The notes beneath the pieces are model-generated. The model worked only from the letters and a program-made list of their open reading frames with translations. It searched no databases and was not told the origin of the DNA. The position numbers and the translations under genes were made by a program. A stretch of DNA of 44,282 bases from Desulfobulbaceae bacterium (GTDB taxonomy: Bacteria > Desulfobacterota > Desulfobulbia > Desulfobulbales > Desulfurivibrionaceae), in NCBI GenBank assembly GCA_003517965.1, contig DOZO01000023.1:64043-108324 (forward strand). The letters run 5' to 3'. Below, piece by piece: positions 16,864 through 25,582 of the stretch (its first letter is position 1; each line of letters begins with the position of its first letter).

Positions 16864-18789
16864 TTACCGCACCATCTGAAGTAATTTCTCGTACAGTTCT
16901 TCGGCGGTGGAAATACTTTTGGCGTTGGCCTGAAGAGCCCGCTGAGTAGTCATGACATCAACCATTTCTTGACCAAGATCAACATTGGACATCTCCAGGT
17001 GGTAGTTGGTGGTGTTTCCGAAAGAATCTTGGCCAGCAGTCCCGATTGTCCTTGCTCCGGCCTCCGCTGTTGCGACGAAGTTGTTGTCGCCCACTGATTG
17101 CAACCCTTGCATGTTTTTGAAGTTGGCCAGTACTATCTGGGCCTGTCTGATATTTTGTCCGTTGGAGTATTGTCCTGTGATAAACCCCTGGCTGTCCACG
17201 TTGATATCCTGCAGTCTGCCTTTGCCGTATCCGTTCTGGCTTTGATATAACAATGCTGAAGGACTGGCGTAGTTGGTGGTGGGAAGTCCTGTTCCTTGAT
17301 ATATTCCGTTCTGATCAACGGCGAATGATGCACTTTGAGCGCCGAAGATCTGGGCAATGGTTGGATCAGTAAGCGGGGTGGCCCCGTTTGCATTGGTATA
17401 GGTAATCGAGGAGATCATCAGTTGGCTTGCCCCCACCATAGTGTCGGTGAGGGTGAGTTGGCCATTGTTGATTCCGGCTGTGCAGGCAAATGTAGTCTCT
17501 ATTCCGGCAAGGAAATTTGCTACCGTCTGAGAAGAATCGACTGTGTAGGTGTATGAGGTTGCAGTTCCGTCTCCAGTAGTGCCCTGGAGGGTGATTGTGT
17601 CCCCTGCTTGCACGGTGTTTCCTTGATTGTCGGAAACGGTATCCCAGGTGGAGGTTGCACTTATGTTTCCTGAGGTGGTGGCGGAACTGAATGCCGCAAC
17701 GGAACTAAGAACAGACTTTGGCGTTGGGGCAATGCCAAAGCTCAGAGTTGAGGAGTTATTGGCTGCGGTGCCGGTAAAGTTATAATCGAAGCTGTAGTAT
17801 GATTCGCCCCTGGCAAGGGTAAGCAGATTGGCGGGGTTTGGGACGACGTCGCCGTTGGAATCGATGATGGTTGGGGCGACGGTGCCGTCCGGCGGAACGT
17901 TCCAGCACTGGATGTTGTTCAGGTCGCCGCTGCTTGAAAATGAGAGAACGCCGTAGAGCAGGGCGCCAGCTCCCTTGTCCGTTGTGCTGTTGTAGCGGGT
18001 GTCTCCGGTACTCAACCGCTGATCCTGCTCGGGGTTACAGGTAACGATAAATTCCTGTTCGTTTGGGCTGTCGGTTGCATCGAAATAAACGGTCAGGTTG
18101 TAGGTGGATGAAGGCGTTGAAAATCCATCGGTTTCATTGCCCGGACCGTAAATGGTCAAAGAGGTTTTATAATCGTAATTATTTGTGGTGATTGGTTGGG
18201 CCGTATTGGTCCCGTTCCAGCTATCAAATAGTTTTGTTTGACTGGAGGTAGGTTCTGTTAAGGAAGGATTGTTCTGAATGTTTAACATCAACTCCACTGC
18301 ACTGGTTGCTGATTGTGGCGCGATGTTCTTTATCAGGATATCGCTGACCACGGTGGGCGAGACGGTGCTGGAGCTTAGGTTATAGCCCTGCACAAATTGG
18401 CCGGTCGGGGTGACCAGGTTATTGGCGTTGGGCTCCGTACCCAGATGTTCCACCATATTGAAGTTCCCGGCACGGGTATAGGTGTTGGCGGTTGTAGCAC
18501 CATCATGGCGCACCATGAACAGCCCCATACCGCTTATGGCTATGTCCGTGCCCTTGCTTGTAGCTTCAAGGATGCCGTCATTAAAAGAAGTTGAAACAGT
18601 TCGCTGCCACCCACCGTGACCAACAGAGAGGGTGCCCATGGTGGTTTCGAAGATATCGGTAAAATGGGCTTGTCCTGCTTTAAAGGCGTTGGTGTTGACG
18701 TTGGCGACATTGTTCGCCGTGACGTTGAGCTTCTTGCCCATGCCGTTCACGCCGCTTAATCCATTGTATAAAGATGCTTGTAAACTCAT
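16864..18789 (-). CDS. flgE2: Second flagellar hook protein, FlgE paralogue
   Basis: The 641-residue protein has the same build as FlgE: N-terminal core helix (SLQASLYNGLSGVNGMGKK, then NVANVNTNAFKAGQ) and C-terminal helix (NVDLGQEMVDVMTTQRALQA). It shares with FlgE a central stretch KGAGALLYG and NVPPDGTV, but carries only one of the roughly 100-residue surface modules (about 375-468, with QAGDTITLQGTTGDGT). The start at 18789 is chosen because CGAGG precedes it and because the family begins M-S-L-x-x-S-L-Y. A longer frame to 18879 runs through the promoter. It faces flgE tail to tail and has its own sigma-54 promoter, so it is probably expressed with the flagellar regulon. It could be an alternative hook or a hook-like FlgE/F/G protein, and the symbol is provisional. 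Confidence 0.9.
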   Translation of the reverse strand: MSLQASLYNGLSGVNGMGKKLNVTANNVANVNTNAFKAGQAHFTDIFETTMGTLSVGHGGWQRTVSTSFNDGILEATSKGTDIAISGMGLFMVRHDGATTANTYTRAGNFNMVEHLGTEPNANNLVTPTGQFVQGYNLSSSTVSPTVVSDILIKNIAPQSATSAVELMLNIQNNPSLTEPTSSQTKLFDSWNGTNTAQPITTNNYDYKTSLTIYGPGNETDGFSTPSSTYNLTVYFDATDSPNEQEFIVTCNPEQDQRLSTGDTRYNSTTDKGAGALLYGVLSFSSSGDLNNIQCWNVPPDGTVAPTIIDSNGDVVPNPANLLTLARGESYYSFDYNFTGTAANNSSTLSFGIAPTPKSVLSSVAAFSSATTSGNISATSTWDTVSDNQGNTVQAGDTITLQGTTGDGTATSYTYTVDSSQTVANFLAGIETTFACTAGINNGQLTLTDTMVGASQLMISSITYTNANGATPLTDPTIAQIFGAQSASFAVDQNGIYQGTGLPTTNYASPSALLYQSQNGYGKGRLQDINVDSQGFITGQYSNGQNIRQAQIVLANFKNMQGLQSVGDNNFVATAEAGARTIGTAGQDSFGNTTNYHLEMSNVDLGQEMVDVMTTQRALQANAKSISTAEELYEKLLQMVR

Positions 18790-18837
18790 AGTGCGCCTCG
18801 TGTGGTATTCTGGATATGGATCTATCGCATTGTTGCA

Positions 18838-18855
18838 AAGCAAAACTCGTGCCAG
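18838..18855 (-). promoter_or_regulatory. Sigma-54 promoter of the second hook gene
   Basis: On the minus strand this reads CTGGCACGAGTTTTGCTT, a near-ideal -24/-12 element with GG and GC 10 bases apart. Transcription would start near 18828, about 39 bases before the ATG at 18789. Confidence 0.9.
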
Positions 18856-18936
18856 AAAAGGTATCGCGACTAACTTCATTAAATTGTGTGTAATTTAAGC
18901 CGGTTGGTGGGGGAAAGGACAAGCATGCGCCAAGTA

Positions 18937-18966
18937 CCGAGGCCGGGAAATTTTTTCCGGCCTCGG
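18937..18966 (-). terminator. Stem-loop downstream of the CooC-like gene
   Basis: A perfect 10-base GC-rich stem (CCGAGGCCGG and complement) encloses a 10-base A/T loop. It lies between the end of the CooC-like gene and the promoter of the second hook gene, so it could terminate the former. There is no clear T run after the stem on either strand, so its activity is uncertain. Confidence 0.45.
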
Positions 18967-19039
18967 TGATATTGCAGGGTATGGGGGGGGCGTTGCCGGT
19001 TTGGTAAGTTGGAAATTATCCAGTTTATCAGAGTTATGG

Positions 19040-19798
19040 TTAGTTCAGAAGTGCGTCAAAGATGGCGAAGGCCTTATGTACAACGAGAACTTCGGCGTCG
19101 AGTTGCAGATAGGACTTGCCGGTGATCTCCTGGGCTACCAGTTCGTTGCTCGCAGGCAACAGGCCGCCCAGGGGCAGGTCGGTAGATTGAACCGCTTCGT
19201 CTATTTTGGCCAGCATCTCCTCGCTGGCTGGTTCAGGCACCCGGTTGACGATGAGGCATTTTTTCTTGATTCGTATCCCCAGTGGCCCGGTGAGTTCGGC
19301 AATTCTTTTGGCGGTCATGATGCCTCGGGCCGAGGGGTCTGAAACTACGATGAGATAGTCGATATCTCTTAGGTTCATTCGGCTTAAATGTTCCATGCCT
19401 GCTTCATTATCCACCAGGATGTATTTGTAGTTACCGGCCAGATGATCCATGGTCATAGCCAGGTGCTGATTGGCCGCGCAATAGCAGCCAGGGCCATCCG
19501 GCTGGCCCATGGCCATGAGATCAAAGCCGGTGGCTTCAACCAGTGCCTGGTGCACCTTCATCTCCATGTACTGATCTCTGGTCATGTTGGGCGGCATCTC
19601 ACCTTTGAGTTCCTTTCTGATCTGACCAATTGTGGTATCGATCTTTAATCCCAGCAACTCATTGAGGTTGGTGTTGGCATCCGCATCCACGGCGAGGATG
19701 GGGGTTAAGCCCTTTTCGGTCAGGTATTTGATAAGCAGGGCCGAAATGGTGGTCTTGCCGACCCCGCCTTTGCCAGCCAGGGCGATAATTTTTGGCAT
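19040..19798 (-). CDS. cooC: CooC-like nickel-insertion ATPase
   Basis: The 252-residue protein is a SIMIBI/MinD-family ATPase with the deviant Walker A AGKGGVGKTT (8-17, signature Lys10 and Lys15) and the CxC motif GPGCYC (C105, C107). In CooC a CxC motif binds nickel at the dimer interface for maturation of carbon monoxide dehydrogenase or acetyl-CoA synthase. The DVxxD/E switch is represented by VDNEAGMEHLSR. FlhG and ParA, the other MinD relatives one might expect near flagellar genes, lack this CxC, so I prefer CooC. No CO dehydrogenase gene is in the window, so the client enzyme is unknown. The gene stands alone, upstream of and codirectional with the second hook gene, but separated from it by a stem-loop and a promoter. 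Confidence 0.85.
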   Translation of the reverse strand: MPKIIALAGKGGVGKTTISALLIKYLTEKGLTPILAVDADANTNLNELLGLKIDTTIGQIRKELKGEMPPNMTRDQYMEMKVHQALVEATGFDLMAMGQPDGPGCYCAANQHLAMTMDHLAGNYKYILVDNEAGMEHLSRMNLRDIDYLIVVSDPSARGIMTAKRIAELTGPLGIRIKKKCLIVNRVPEPASEEMLAKIDEAVQSTDLPLGGLLPASNELVAQEITGKSYLQLDAEVLVVHKAFAIFDALLN

Positions 19799-19970
19799 GT
19801 TATTTTTTCCTTGGGAAAACGTTTGTAAAGGTTAATTTCTGTTGCAGACAATATAGGAGTCCGAGCTGTGAATGTCAAACCCAAAGCTGGTTGGCAGAGG
19901 AAACAGCCTGAAATTCCGGCGATTTTACCTTGCAACTTGCGGGTGAGCTGGTATGTTTGTGTGCTTGATT

Positions 19971-20013
19971 TTCAGCACTAAGCACCAAGCTCTCAGTCTT
20001 CAGCACTAAGCAC
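19971..20013 (+). repeat. Short direct repeats ahead of ileS
   Basis: TTCAGCACTAAGCAC occurs at 19971-19985 and again at 19999-20013, with a related CTCAGT between them. The repeats lie 24 bases before the ileS start, in the ileS leader. No function is evident. They could be slippage products. Confidence 0.7.
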
Positions 20014-20036
20014 TCAAGTAACATATGGAGATACCC

Positions 20037-22829
20037 ATGGATTATCGGGCGACATTGAATCTGCCCCAAACCGATTTCAAGATGAAGGCCAACCTTTCTC
20101 AAAGGGAGCCGGAGTTTCTCAAAGTATGGGAGGAGGGTAAGCTCTACGCCAAGGTACAGGAGCAGACCAAAGCCAGGCCCCTCTATATCCTGCACGACGG
20201 CCCTCCCTATGCCAACGGCCATATCCATATGGGCCACGCCTTGAACAAGATTCTTAAGGATATCATCCTTAAGGCCAGGCGGATGGCAGGTTTTCACTGC
20301 CCCTATGTGCCGGGTTGGGACTGTCACGGCCTACCCATCGAACTCAACGTGGACAAGGACCTTGGTGCGAAAAAAAAGGAGATCAGTAAGCTCGCCTTTC
20401 GGGGCGCCTGCCGGAATTATGCCGGCAAATGGGTCAAGCGGCAAAAGGATGAGTTCAAGCGCCTAGGGGTGCTGGGCGATTGGGATACTCCGTATCTGAC
20501 CATCGATTATAAATATGAAGCGAGCATTGCCCGTGAGTTCAACCGTTTTCTCCTTTCTGGCGCGGTGACTCGCAGCAAGAAGCCGGTGCACTGGTGCTCC
20601 TCCTGTCAAACCGCCCTGGCTGAGGCCGAAGTGGAATATTACGACCACACCTCGCCCTCCATCTATGTGAAATTCCCGGTGGCTGAGGATCTGGGTGGGG
20701 TTATTCCCGTCTTGGCCGGAGAGAAGGTCTTCGCAGTGATCTGGACCACTACGCCCTGGACCCTGCCAGCTAACCTGGCTGTGGCCTTCCATCCGGATTA
20801 TCCCTATGCCGCAGTCCGGGTGGGCGGTGAGGTGCTGCTCCTGGCCGAGGGGCTGGTAGAACAGGCCTTGGCCGCTTGGGGCGTTAGCGATTATGAGATC
20901 ATTGCCACTTTTTCCGCACGGCTGCTGGAAGGCAGGAAATGCCGGCATCCCTTTCTGGAGCGCGAGTCGCTCATGGTTCTGGCTCATTATGTGACCCTCG
21001 ACACCGGCACCGGCTGCGTGCATACCGCCCCAGGGCATGGCCGGGAAGATTATCTGACCGGGATCAACTACAATCTGCCGGTGCTTTCGCCGGTGGGCAG
21101 CGATGGCCGTTTTACCGAAGAGGCAGGCCCCTATGCCGGACTCTTTATCTTTGAGGCCAACCCGCTGATCAACGCGGATATGGCCAAGCAGGGCGTACTG
21201 ATCAAGGAGACTAAGCTCTCCCATAGCTATCCCCATTGCTGGCGCTGCAAGAAGCCGGTGATTTTCCGGGCCACCGAGCAGTGGTTCATCTCGATGGAGG
21301 CCAATGAGCTGCGCAACAAGGCTCTGGCCGCGATCAAGGGTGTGAACTGGATTCCCCAATGGGGCATGGAACGCATCCACGGCATGGTGGAAAACCGGCC
21401 GGATTGGTGTCTTTCCCGCCAGCGCACCTGGGGGGTGCCGCTCACTGTGGTTTACTGTGGTCAATGCGGAGAGGTACTCAATGACGAGTCGATCATGGGG
21501 CGGATCACCACCTTATTTGAAAAAGAAGGGGCAGACGCCTGGTTCAGCCATGAGCTGGCCGAGTTCATCGGGGCTGACCCCAAGTGTCGAAAATGCGGGA
21601 GCGTCGAGTTCATCAAGGAGGAAGATATTCTGGATGTCTGGTTCGATTCGGGGGTGAGTTATGCGGCGGTATTAGAGGAGCGGGCCGAGCTTGCCGCTCC
21701 GGCTGATCTCTATCTCGAAGGCAGCGACCAGCATCGTGGCTGGTTCCAGAGCGCGCTTCTGGCCTCGATAGGCACCCGGGGCATCCCCCCCTATAAGAGT
21801 GTGCTTACCCATGGCTTTGTCGTGGATGGCCAGGGCAAGAAGATGTCCAAATCCATCGGCAATGTCATCGCTCCTGAGGAGATTATCAAGAAATACGGGG
21901 CCGAGATTCTCCGCCTGTGGGTGGCCTCCGAGGATTACCGCGACGACATCAAGATTTCCGACACCATTCTCCAGCAGCTGGCCGATGCCTACCGGAAGAT
22001 CCGTAATACGGTGCGTTTTATCATCGGCAACCTCTACGATTTCGATCCGGCCACGGATACGGTGCCGGATAGTGAGCTAGACGAGCTGGATCGTTGGGCC
22101 CTCTACCAGTTTGAGCTTTTGAAGATGAAGGTGCTTAAGGGCTATGAGGTTTTTGAGTTTCATCCTGTGTTCCATGGCCTGACAAATTTTTGCACGGTAA
22201 GCATGAGTGCCCTCTATCTGGATGTGCTCAAGGACCGGCTCTACATTTTGCCCGCCAACTCCCGGGAGCGGCGGGCTGCCCAGACCGCCCTATATGAGAT
22301 TGTCGATGGCTTGACCCGGCTCATGGCCCCGGTACTTACCTTTATGTCGGCCGAGGTCTGGGATTTTTTACCCGGTGCGGCTCAGCGTGAGGACAATGTC
22401 TTTGTCGCCCTCTTTCCGGTATTGAAGCCGGAACGGGTCGGCGACAAAGCGCTGGCCGAGAAATGGGACAGGGTTTTGCGGGTGCGGGGCGAGGTGACCA
22501 AGGCCTTGGAGATTGCCCGGCGCGACAAGGTTATCGGCCATTCCCTGGAAGCGGAGGTGGTGGTCGCGGCAGGCGGCGAGCTGGGGGAGTTTCTGGCCGC
22601 TAACTGGGGAACCCTGCAAGGTGTGGCGATTGTTTCCGGGATCGAGTTGGCGTCCTCCTTGCCGGAGCCGGGTTTTGTCAGCCCTGAACTGGCAGAACTT
22701 TCTGTGCTGGTGCGTTCTGCCAGGGGTGAAAAATGCGCGCGCTGCTGGCTGCGTTCGGAGGCTTTGGGCAGCGATACCGAACATCCCAGTCTCTGCCCCC
22801 GTTGTACCAGTGTGGTGGTGGACCATTGA
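20037..22829 (+). CDS. ileS: Isoleucyl-tRNA synthetase
   Basis: IleRS charges tRNA-Ile and edits misactivated valine. The protein of 930 residues is a normal bacterial length. It has the HIGH motif as HMGH (64-67), the editing domain with TTPWTLPANLA, the DQHRGWFQSALL segment, KMSKS (602-606) and a C-terminal zinc-binding pair of cysteine motifs (CARCW and CPRC, about 898-926). ATG at 20037 is chosen: GGAG lies six bases ahead and MDYRATLNLP is the usual N terminus. An ATG at 20025 would add four residues. It is followed at once by lspA, a common arrangement. No T-box-like leader was seen. Confidence 0.97.
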   Translation: MDYRATLNLPQTDFKMKANLSQREPEFLKVWEEGKLYAKVQEQTKARPLYILHDGPPYANGHIHMGHALNKILKDIILKARRMAGFHCPYVPGWDCHGLPIELNVDKDLGAKKKEISKLAFRGACRNYAGKWVKRQKDEFKRLGVLGDWDTPYLTIDYKYEASIAREFNRFLLSGAVTRSKKPVHWCSSCQTALAEAEVEYYDHTSPSIYVKFPVAEDLGGVIPVLAGEKVFAVIWTTTPWTLPANLAVAFHPDYPYAAVRVGGEVLLLAEGLVEQALAAWGVSDYEIIATFSARLLEGRKCRHPFLERESLMVLAHYVTLDTGTGCVHTAPGHGREDYLTGINYNLPVLSPVGSDGRFTEEAGPYAGLFIFEANPLINADMAKQGVLIKETKLSHSYPHCWRCKKPVIFRATEQWFISMEANELRNKALAAIKGVNWIPQWGMERIHGMVENRPDWCLSRQRTWGVPLTVVYCGQCGEVLNDESIMGRITTLFEKEGADAWFSHELAEFIGADPKCRKCGSVEFIKEEDILDVWFDSGVSYAAVLEERAELAAPADLYLEGSDQHRGWFQSALLASIGTRGIPPYKSVLTHGFVVDGQGKKMSKSIGNVIAPEEIIKKYGAEILRLWVASEDYRDDIKISDTILQQLADAYRKIRNTVRFIIGNLYDFDPATDTVPDSELDELDRWALYQFELLKMKVLKGYEVFEFHPVFHGLTNFCTVSMSALYLDVLKDRLYILPANSRERRAAQTALYEIVDGLTRLMAPVLTFMSAEVWDFLPGAAQREDNVFVALFPVLKPERVGDKALAEKWDRVLRVRGEVTKALEIARRDKVIGHSLEAEVVVAAGGELGEFLAANWGTLQGVAIVSGIELASSLPEPGFVSPELAELSVLVRSARGEKCARCWLRSEALGSDTEHPSLCPRCTSVVVDH

Positions 22830-23329
22830 AAAAGACCGAATCCCCTATGATTTCGCTGGGCTGGCTGTTGGTTGTGATCATTCTCGATCAGGCGACCAAG
22901 GCTCTGATTATGGCCAACTTTGCCATGTTTGAGCTACAGCCTGTCATCCCAGGTCTGTTCAATCTGACCTATCTCACCAATGCGGGAGCGGCCTTTGGCA
23001 TTCTGGCTGGGGCCAAGAGTGTCTGGCGGCAGGTATTTTTTGTCGGCGTGGCCGTGGCCGCCATTGTGGTTCTATTTTTTTCCTACAAGCAGTTTTGCCG
23101 ACAGGGCAAAATATTTGCCCACGCTATCGGCCTGATCGCCGGGGGCGCGGTGGGCAATCTCATCGACAGACTCCGTTTTGGCGCGGTGGTGGATTTCCTG
23201 GATTTTTATTTTGGGACATATCACTGGCCAGCATTTAATGTGGCGGATTCGGCCATCACCGTGGGGGTGGGGTTGTTCATTCTCGGCAGTATTTTGTATC
23301 CGCCGCAGGAAAATGCAAAGCTCAAGTAG
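22826..23329 (+). CDS. lspA: Lipoprotein signal peptidase LspA
   Basis: LspA is the inner-membrane aspartic protease that removes signal peptides from lipoproteins. Four membrane helices can be seen, along with the conserved NAGAAFGIL region and the two active-site aspartate motifs GNLIDRLRFGAVVDF and FNVADSAI. The start is uncertain. TTG at 22826 overlaps the ileS stop (ATTGA) and has GGTGG upstream. ATG at 22847 has no visible ribosome site and would shorten the protein by seven residues. A much longer frame from 22733 lies inside ileS and is unlikely. Confidence 0.93.
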   Translation: MKKTESPMISLGWLLVVIILDQATKALIMANFAMFELQPVIPGLFNLTYLTNAGAAFGILAGAKSVWRQVFFVGVAVAAIVVLFFSYKQFCRQGKIFAHAIGLIAGGAVGNLIDRLRFGAVVDFLDFYFGTYHWPAFNVADSAITVGVGLFILGSILYPPQENAKLK

Positions 23330-23352
23330 TATCTAACTCAGGGATATCAATC

Positions 23353-24294
23353 ATGACAGAACAAAAGATAGCGGTTCTTTTTCCGGGGCAGGGCTCCCAG
23401 TTTCTGGGGATGGGCAGGGAGTTTCTTGACACTGACCCTGCGGCTCGTGCGCTCATGGCAGAGGCGGAAAAGATCAGTGGGTTTCCGCTCAGCCGTCTCT
23501 GTCAGGATGGCCCACTGGAGGAACTGACCCGTACTGTGCATCTGCAACCTGCCATGACCGTGATGAATCTTATCTGTTGGCAGGCCCTGGCAAAGGCCGG
23601 GGTGAGACCGGCATTTTTTGCCGGGCACAGTCTGGGCGAATACGGGGCGCTCGCTGCCGCCGGAATCGTAAGCCCGGAGGACGCCCTGGCCCTGGTCACT
23701 GAAAGGGGTCGGCTCATGGAGCGGGAGAGCGCCGCAAATCCCGGCGGGATGCAGGCGGTGGTGAAATTGCCTATCCAGCAGGTTCGCGCCATTGTTGAGA
23801 GTGCGCGGGTCCATGGCAGGCTTACGGTGGCCAATCATAATTCCGCGGAGCAGATCGTCATCTCCGGTGAGATTGCCGCTCTTGAAGCCGCGGCGGAGCT
23901 GGTAAAAAAGGAGGGCGGCAAGGCGATTCCGCTTAAAGTCAGCGGCGCCTGGCACAGCCAGTTGATTCAGGGCGCGATTCCTGATTTTGAGATGGCGATG
24001 GCGAAGATTTCCTTTAGCTCCCCGCATACCCCGGTGCTGTTCAACGTGACCGCGGCAGCGGAAAGCGATCCGGAGGCGATTCGTAAGATCATGGCCCGGC
24101 AGATCGCCTCTACGGTGCGCTGGTTTGAGATCATCCAGAAGATGATGGCCGAAGAGGTGCGGGTCTTTATCGAGGTCGGCCCGAAAAACGTCCTGACCGG
24201 GCTGCTTAAAAAGATTATTCCAGTTGAGTATGAGCATCGCTGTTTTCAGTTTGATACCCCCGAAGGGCTGACCAAGATGCTGAGGGAGTTGTAA
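23353..24294 (+). CDS. fabD: Malonyl-CoA:ACP transacylase FabD
   Basis: FabD moves the malonyl group from CoA to acyl carrier protein for fatty acid synthesis. The 313-residue protein has the active-site Ser93 in GHSLGEYGAL, the conserved FPGQGSQ near the N terminus, Arg118 in TERGRLM and the catalytic His201 in GAWHSQL. It lies 23 bases after lspA and is probably in the same transcript. No other fatty acid synthesis gene follows. Confidence 0.95.
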   Translation: MTEQKIAVLFPGQGSQFLGMGREFLDTDPAARALMAEAEKISGFPLSRLCQDGPLEELTRTVHLQPAMTVMNLICWQALAKAGVRPAFFAGHSLGEYGALAAAGIVSPEDALALVTERGRLMERESAANPGGMQAVVKLPIQQVRAIVESARVHGRLTVANHNSAEQIVISGEIAALEAAAELVKKEGGKAIPLKVSGAWHSQLIQGAIPDFEMAMAKISFSSPHTPVLFNVTAAAESDPEAIRKIMARQIASTVRWFEIIQKMMAEEVRVFIEVGPKNVLTGLLKKIIPVEYEHRCFQFDTPEGLTKMLREL

Positions 24295-24314
24295 AAAAAG
24301 CGCAATATATCAGC

Positions 24315-24347
24315 CCTCCCGCAAGGAGGATGATGTCCGGTAACTGA
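24315..24347 (+). promoter_or_regulatory. Hairpin-masked AGGAGG and a five-codon minicistron
   Basis: CCTCC (24315-24319) can pair with GGAGG (24325-24329) around CGCAA, burying an AGGAGG ribosome site. ATG codons at 24330 and 24333 open a tiny frame (MMSGN, stop at 24345-24347) that ends five bases before the methyltransferase ATG. It may be a translation-coupling leader or chance. Confidence 0.3.
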
Positions 24348-24352
24348 CCGAG

Positions 24353-25582
24353 ATGATTGAGACTAAAACAGATCAACAAGAGATGCCAAAGCAAAGCGGG
24401 CTTTTTTTCAGTCTGTTGGAAGATTGCTTGCGCAAGAATACCTTTGTCAAGCTCGTTTTGGGGAAACATCATGGCCAGGAGGCGGGGCTTGAGCGTATTT
24501 CTGTCCGACGGCTTACCCTTAAGGATGGAGAGAGCTTTTCTTTTCTCTATCGTTATCCAACCAGGGATATTACCAAGAATTTGCTGATTCCTGCGGGAAT
24601 TGCGACCATCCGTGACTTGTTTTCCACCTCGTTTAATAATGTGCATCTGCAGACGGTGACAGAGGATATCCAGTTATCGGTGAACAAAAAGGGCAGGTGC
24701 AATTTGCAGCGGGGTAAAACAAAGGGGAAAAGTGCCGCTCCTCAGGAGCATGATCGCGAAAAGGAGCGTTTTCTCGATCTGGCCACGCCGTTTCTGATGG
24801 AGCTGGGGATAACCAACGCCCAGCATCAGCTTATTCCCTCGATGTCGCGCAAGTGGAAGCAGATCAACAAGTTTATCGAGGTGCTTGATCATGCCCTTGT
24901 GGCCTCGGGGCTGAACGAAAAAGAACAGGTGCGGGTGGTTGATTTTGGCTCGGGCAAGGGATACCTGACCTTTGCCATGGAAGAATACCTGCGGGTCAAC
25001 CTGGGACTTAAGCCAAAGGTGACCGGGGTTGAATTACGGGGGGATCTTATCAGCCTGTGCGCTAAAGCCGCCCAGAAGCTTAAACTTGCTGGTTTGTCTT
25101 TTGCCCAGGGAGATATCAGGAGTTATACGCCCGAGTCCATTGATATCATGATTGCTCTGCATGCCTGCGATATGGCGACTGATTACGCCATCCATTTAGG
25201 TATCCGCTCGCAGGCGGCGATCATTATGTGTGCTCCGTGCTGTCATAAGCAAATCAGGCCCCAGATGCAAAGCCCGGAGCTGTTGCGTCCCATGCTCAAA
25301 CATGGCATCCATTTGGGTCAGGAAGCGGAGATGGTAACCGACAGCCTGCGCTCTCTGCTCCTTGAAGCCTCCGGCTATGAGACCAAGATCTTCGAGTTTG
25401 TTTCCCTGGAACATACGAGCAAGAACAAGATGATCCTGGGGGTGAAGGGCGTTTTTTCGGCGAAACAGGAAGAGTTGTTGGCGCAAATCAGTAAGATCAA
25501 GGATTTTTACGGGATCCAGGAGCATTGTCTTGAATCCCTGTTGAGGGGGGGAGAAATTAAATGGCGCAAGCCTGGCGGGTAG
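24353..25582 (+). CDS. Class I SAM-dependent methyltransferase (Methyltransf_32-like)
   Basis: The 409-residue protein has an N-terminal domain of unknown type (about 10-130, containing FLYRYPTRDITKN) and a Rossmann methyltransferase domain (about 160-345). The SAM-binding motif is VVDFGSGKGYLTFA (about 196-209), followed by GVELRGDLI and GDIRSYTP. The segment IALHACDMATDYAI followed by APCCHKQI is typical of the Methyltransf_32 / GSTCD-type family, whose bacterial members are thought to act on RNA. The substrate is not known from the sequence. The gene follows fabD and precedes a spermidine synthase-like gene without overlap. The start lacks a strong ribosome site. Confidence 0.8.
   Translation: MIETKTDQQEMPKQSGLFFSLLEDCLRKNTFVKLVLGKHHGQEAGLERISVRRLTLKDGESFSFLYRYPTRDITKNLLIPAGIATIRDLFSTSFNNVHLQTVTEDIQLSVNKKGRCNLQRGKTKGKSAAPQEHDREKERFLDLATPFLMELGITNAQHQLIPSMSRKWKQINKFIEVLDHALVASGLNEKEQVRVVDFGSGKGYLTFAMEEYLRVNLGLKPKVTGVELRGDLISLCAKAAQKLKLAGLSFAQGDIRSYTPESIDIMIALHACDMATDYAIHLGIRSQAAIIMCAPCCHKQIRPQMQSPELLRPMLKHGIHLGQEAEMVTDSLRSLLLEASGYETKIFEFVSLEHTSKNKMILGVKGVFSAKQEELLAQISKIKDFYGIQEHCLESLLRGGEIKWRKPGG

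Noticed and set aside
19040..19798. FlhG/FleN flagellar number regulator
   Set aside because: The GPGCYC nickel motif and overall sequence fit CooC. FlhG lacks the CxC.
20463..21464. 333-residue open frame opposite ileS
   Set aside because: It is antisense to the highly conserved ileS coding region and has no recognisable domain.
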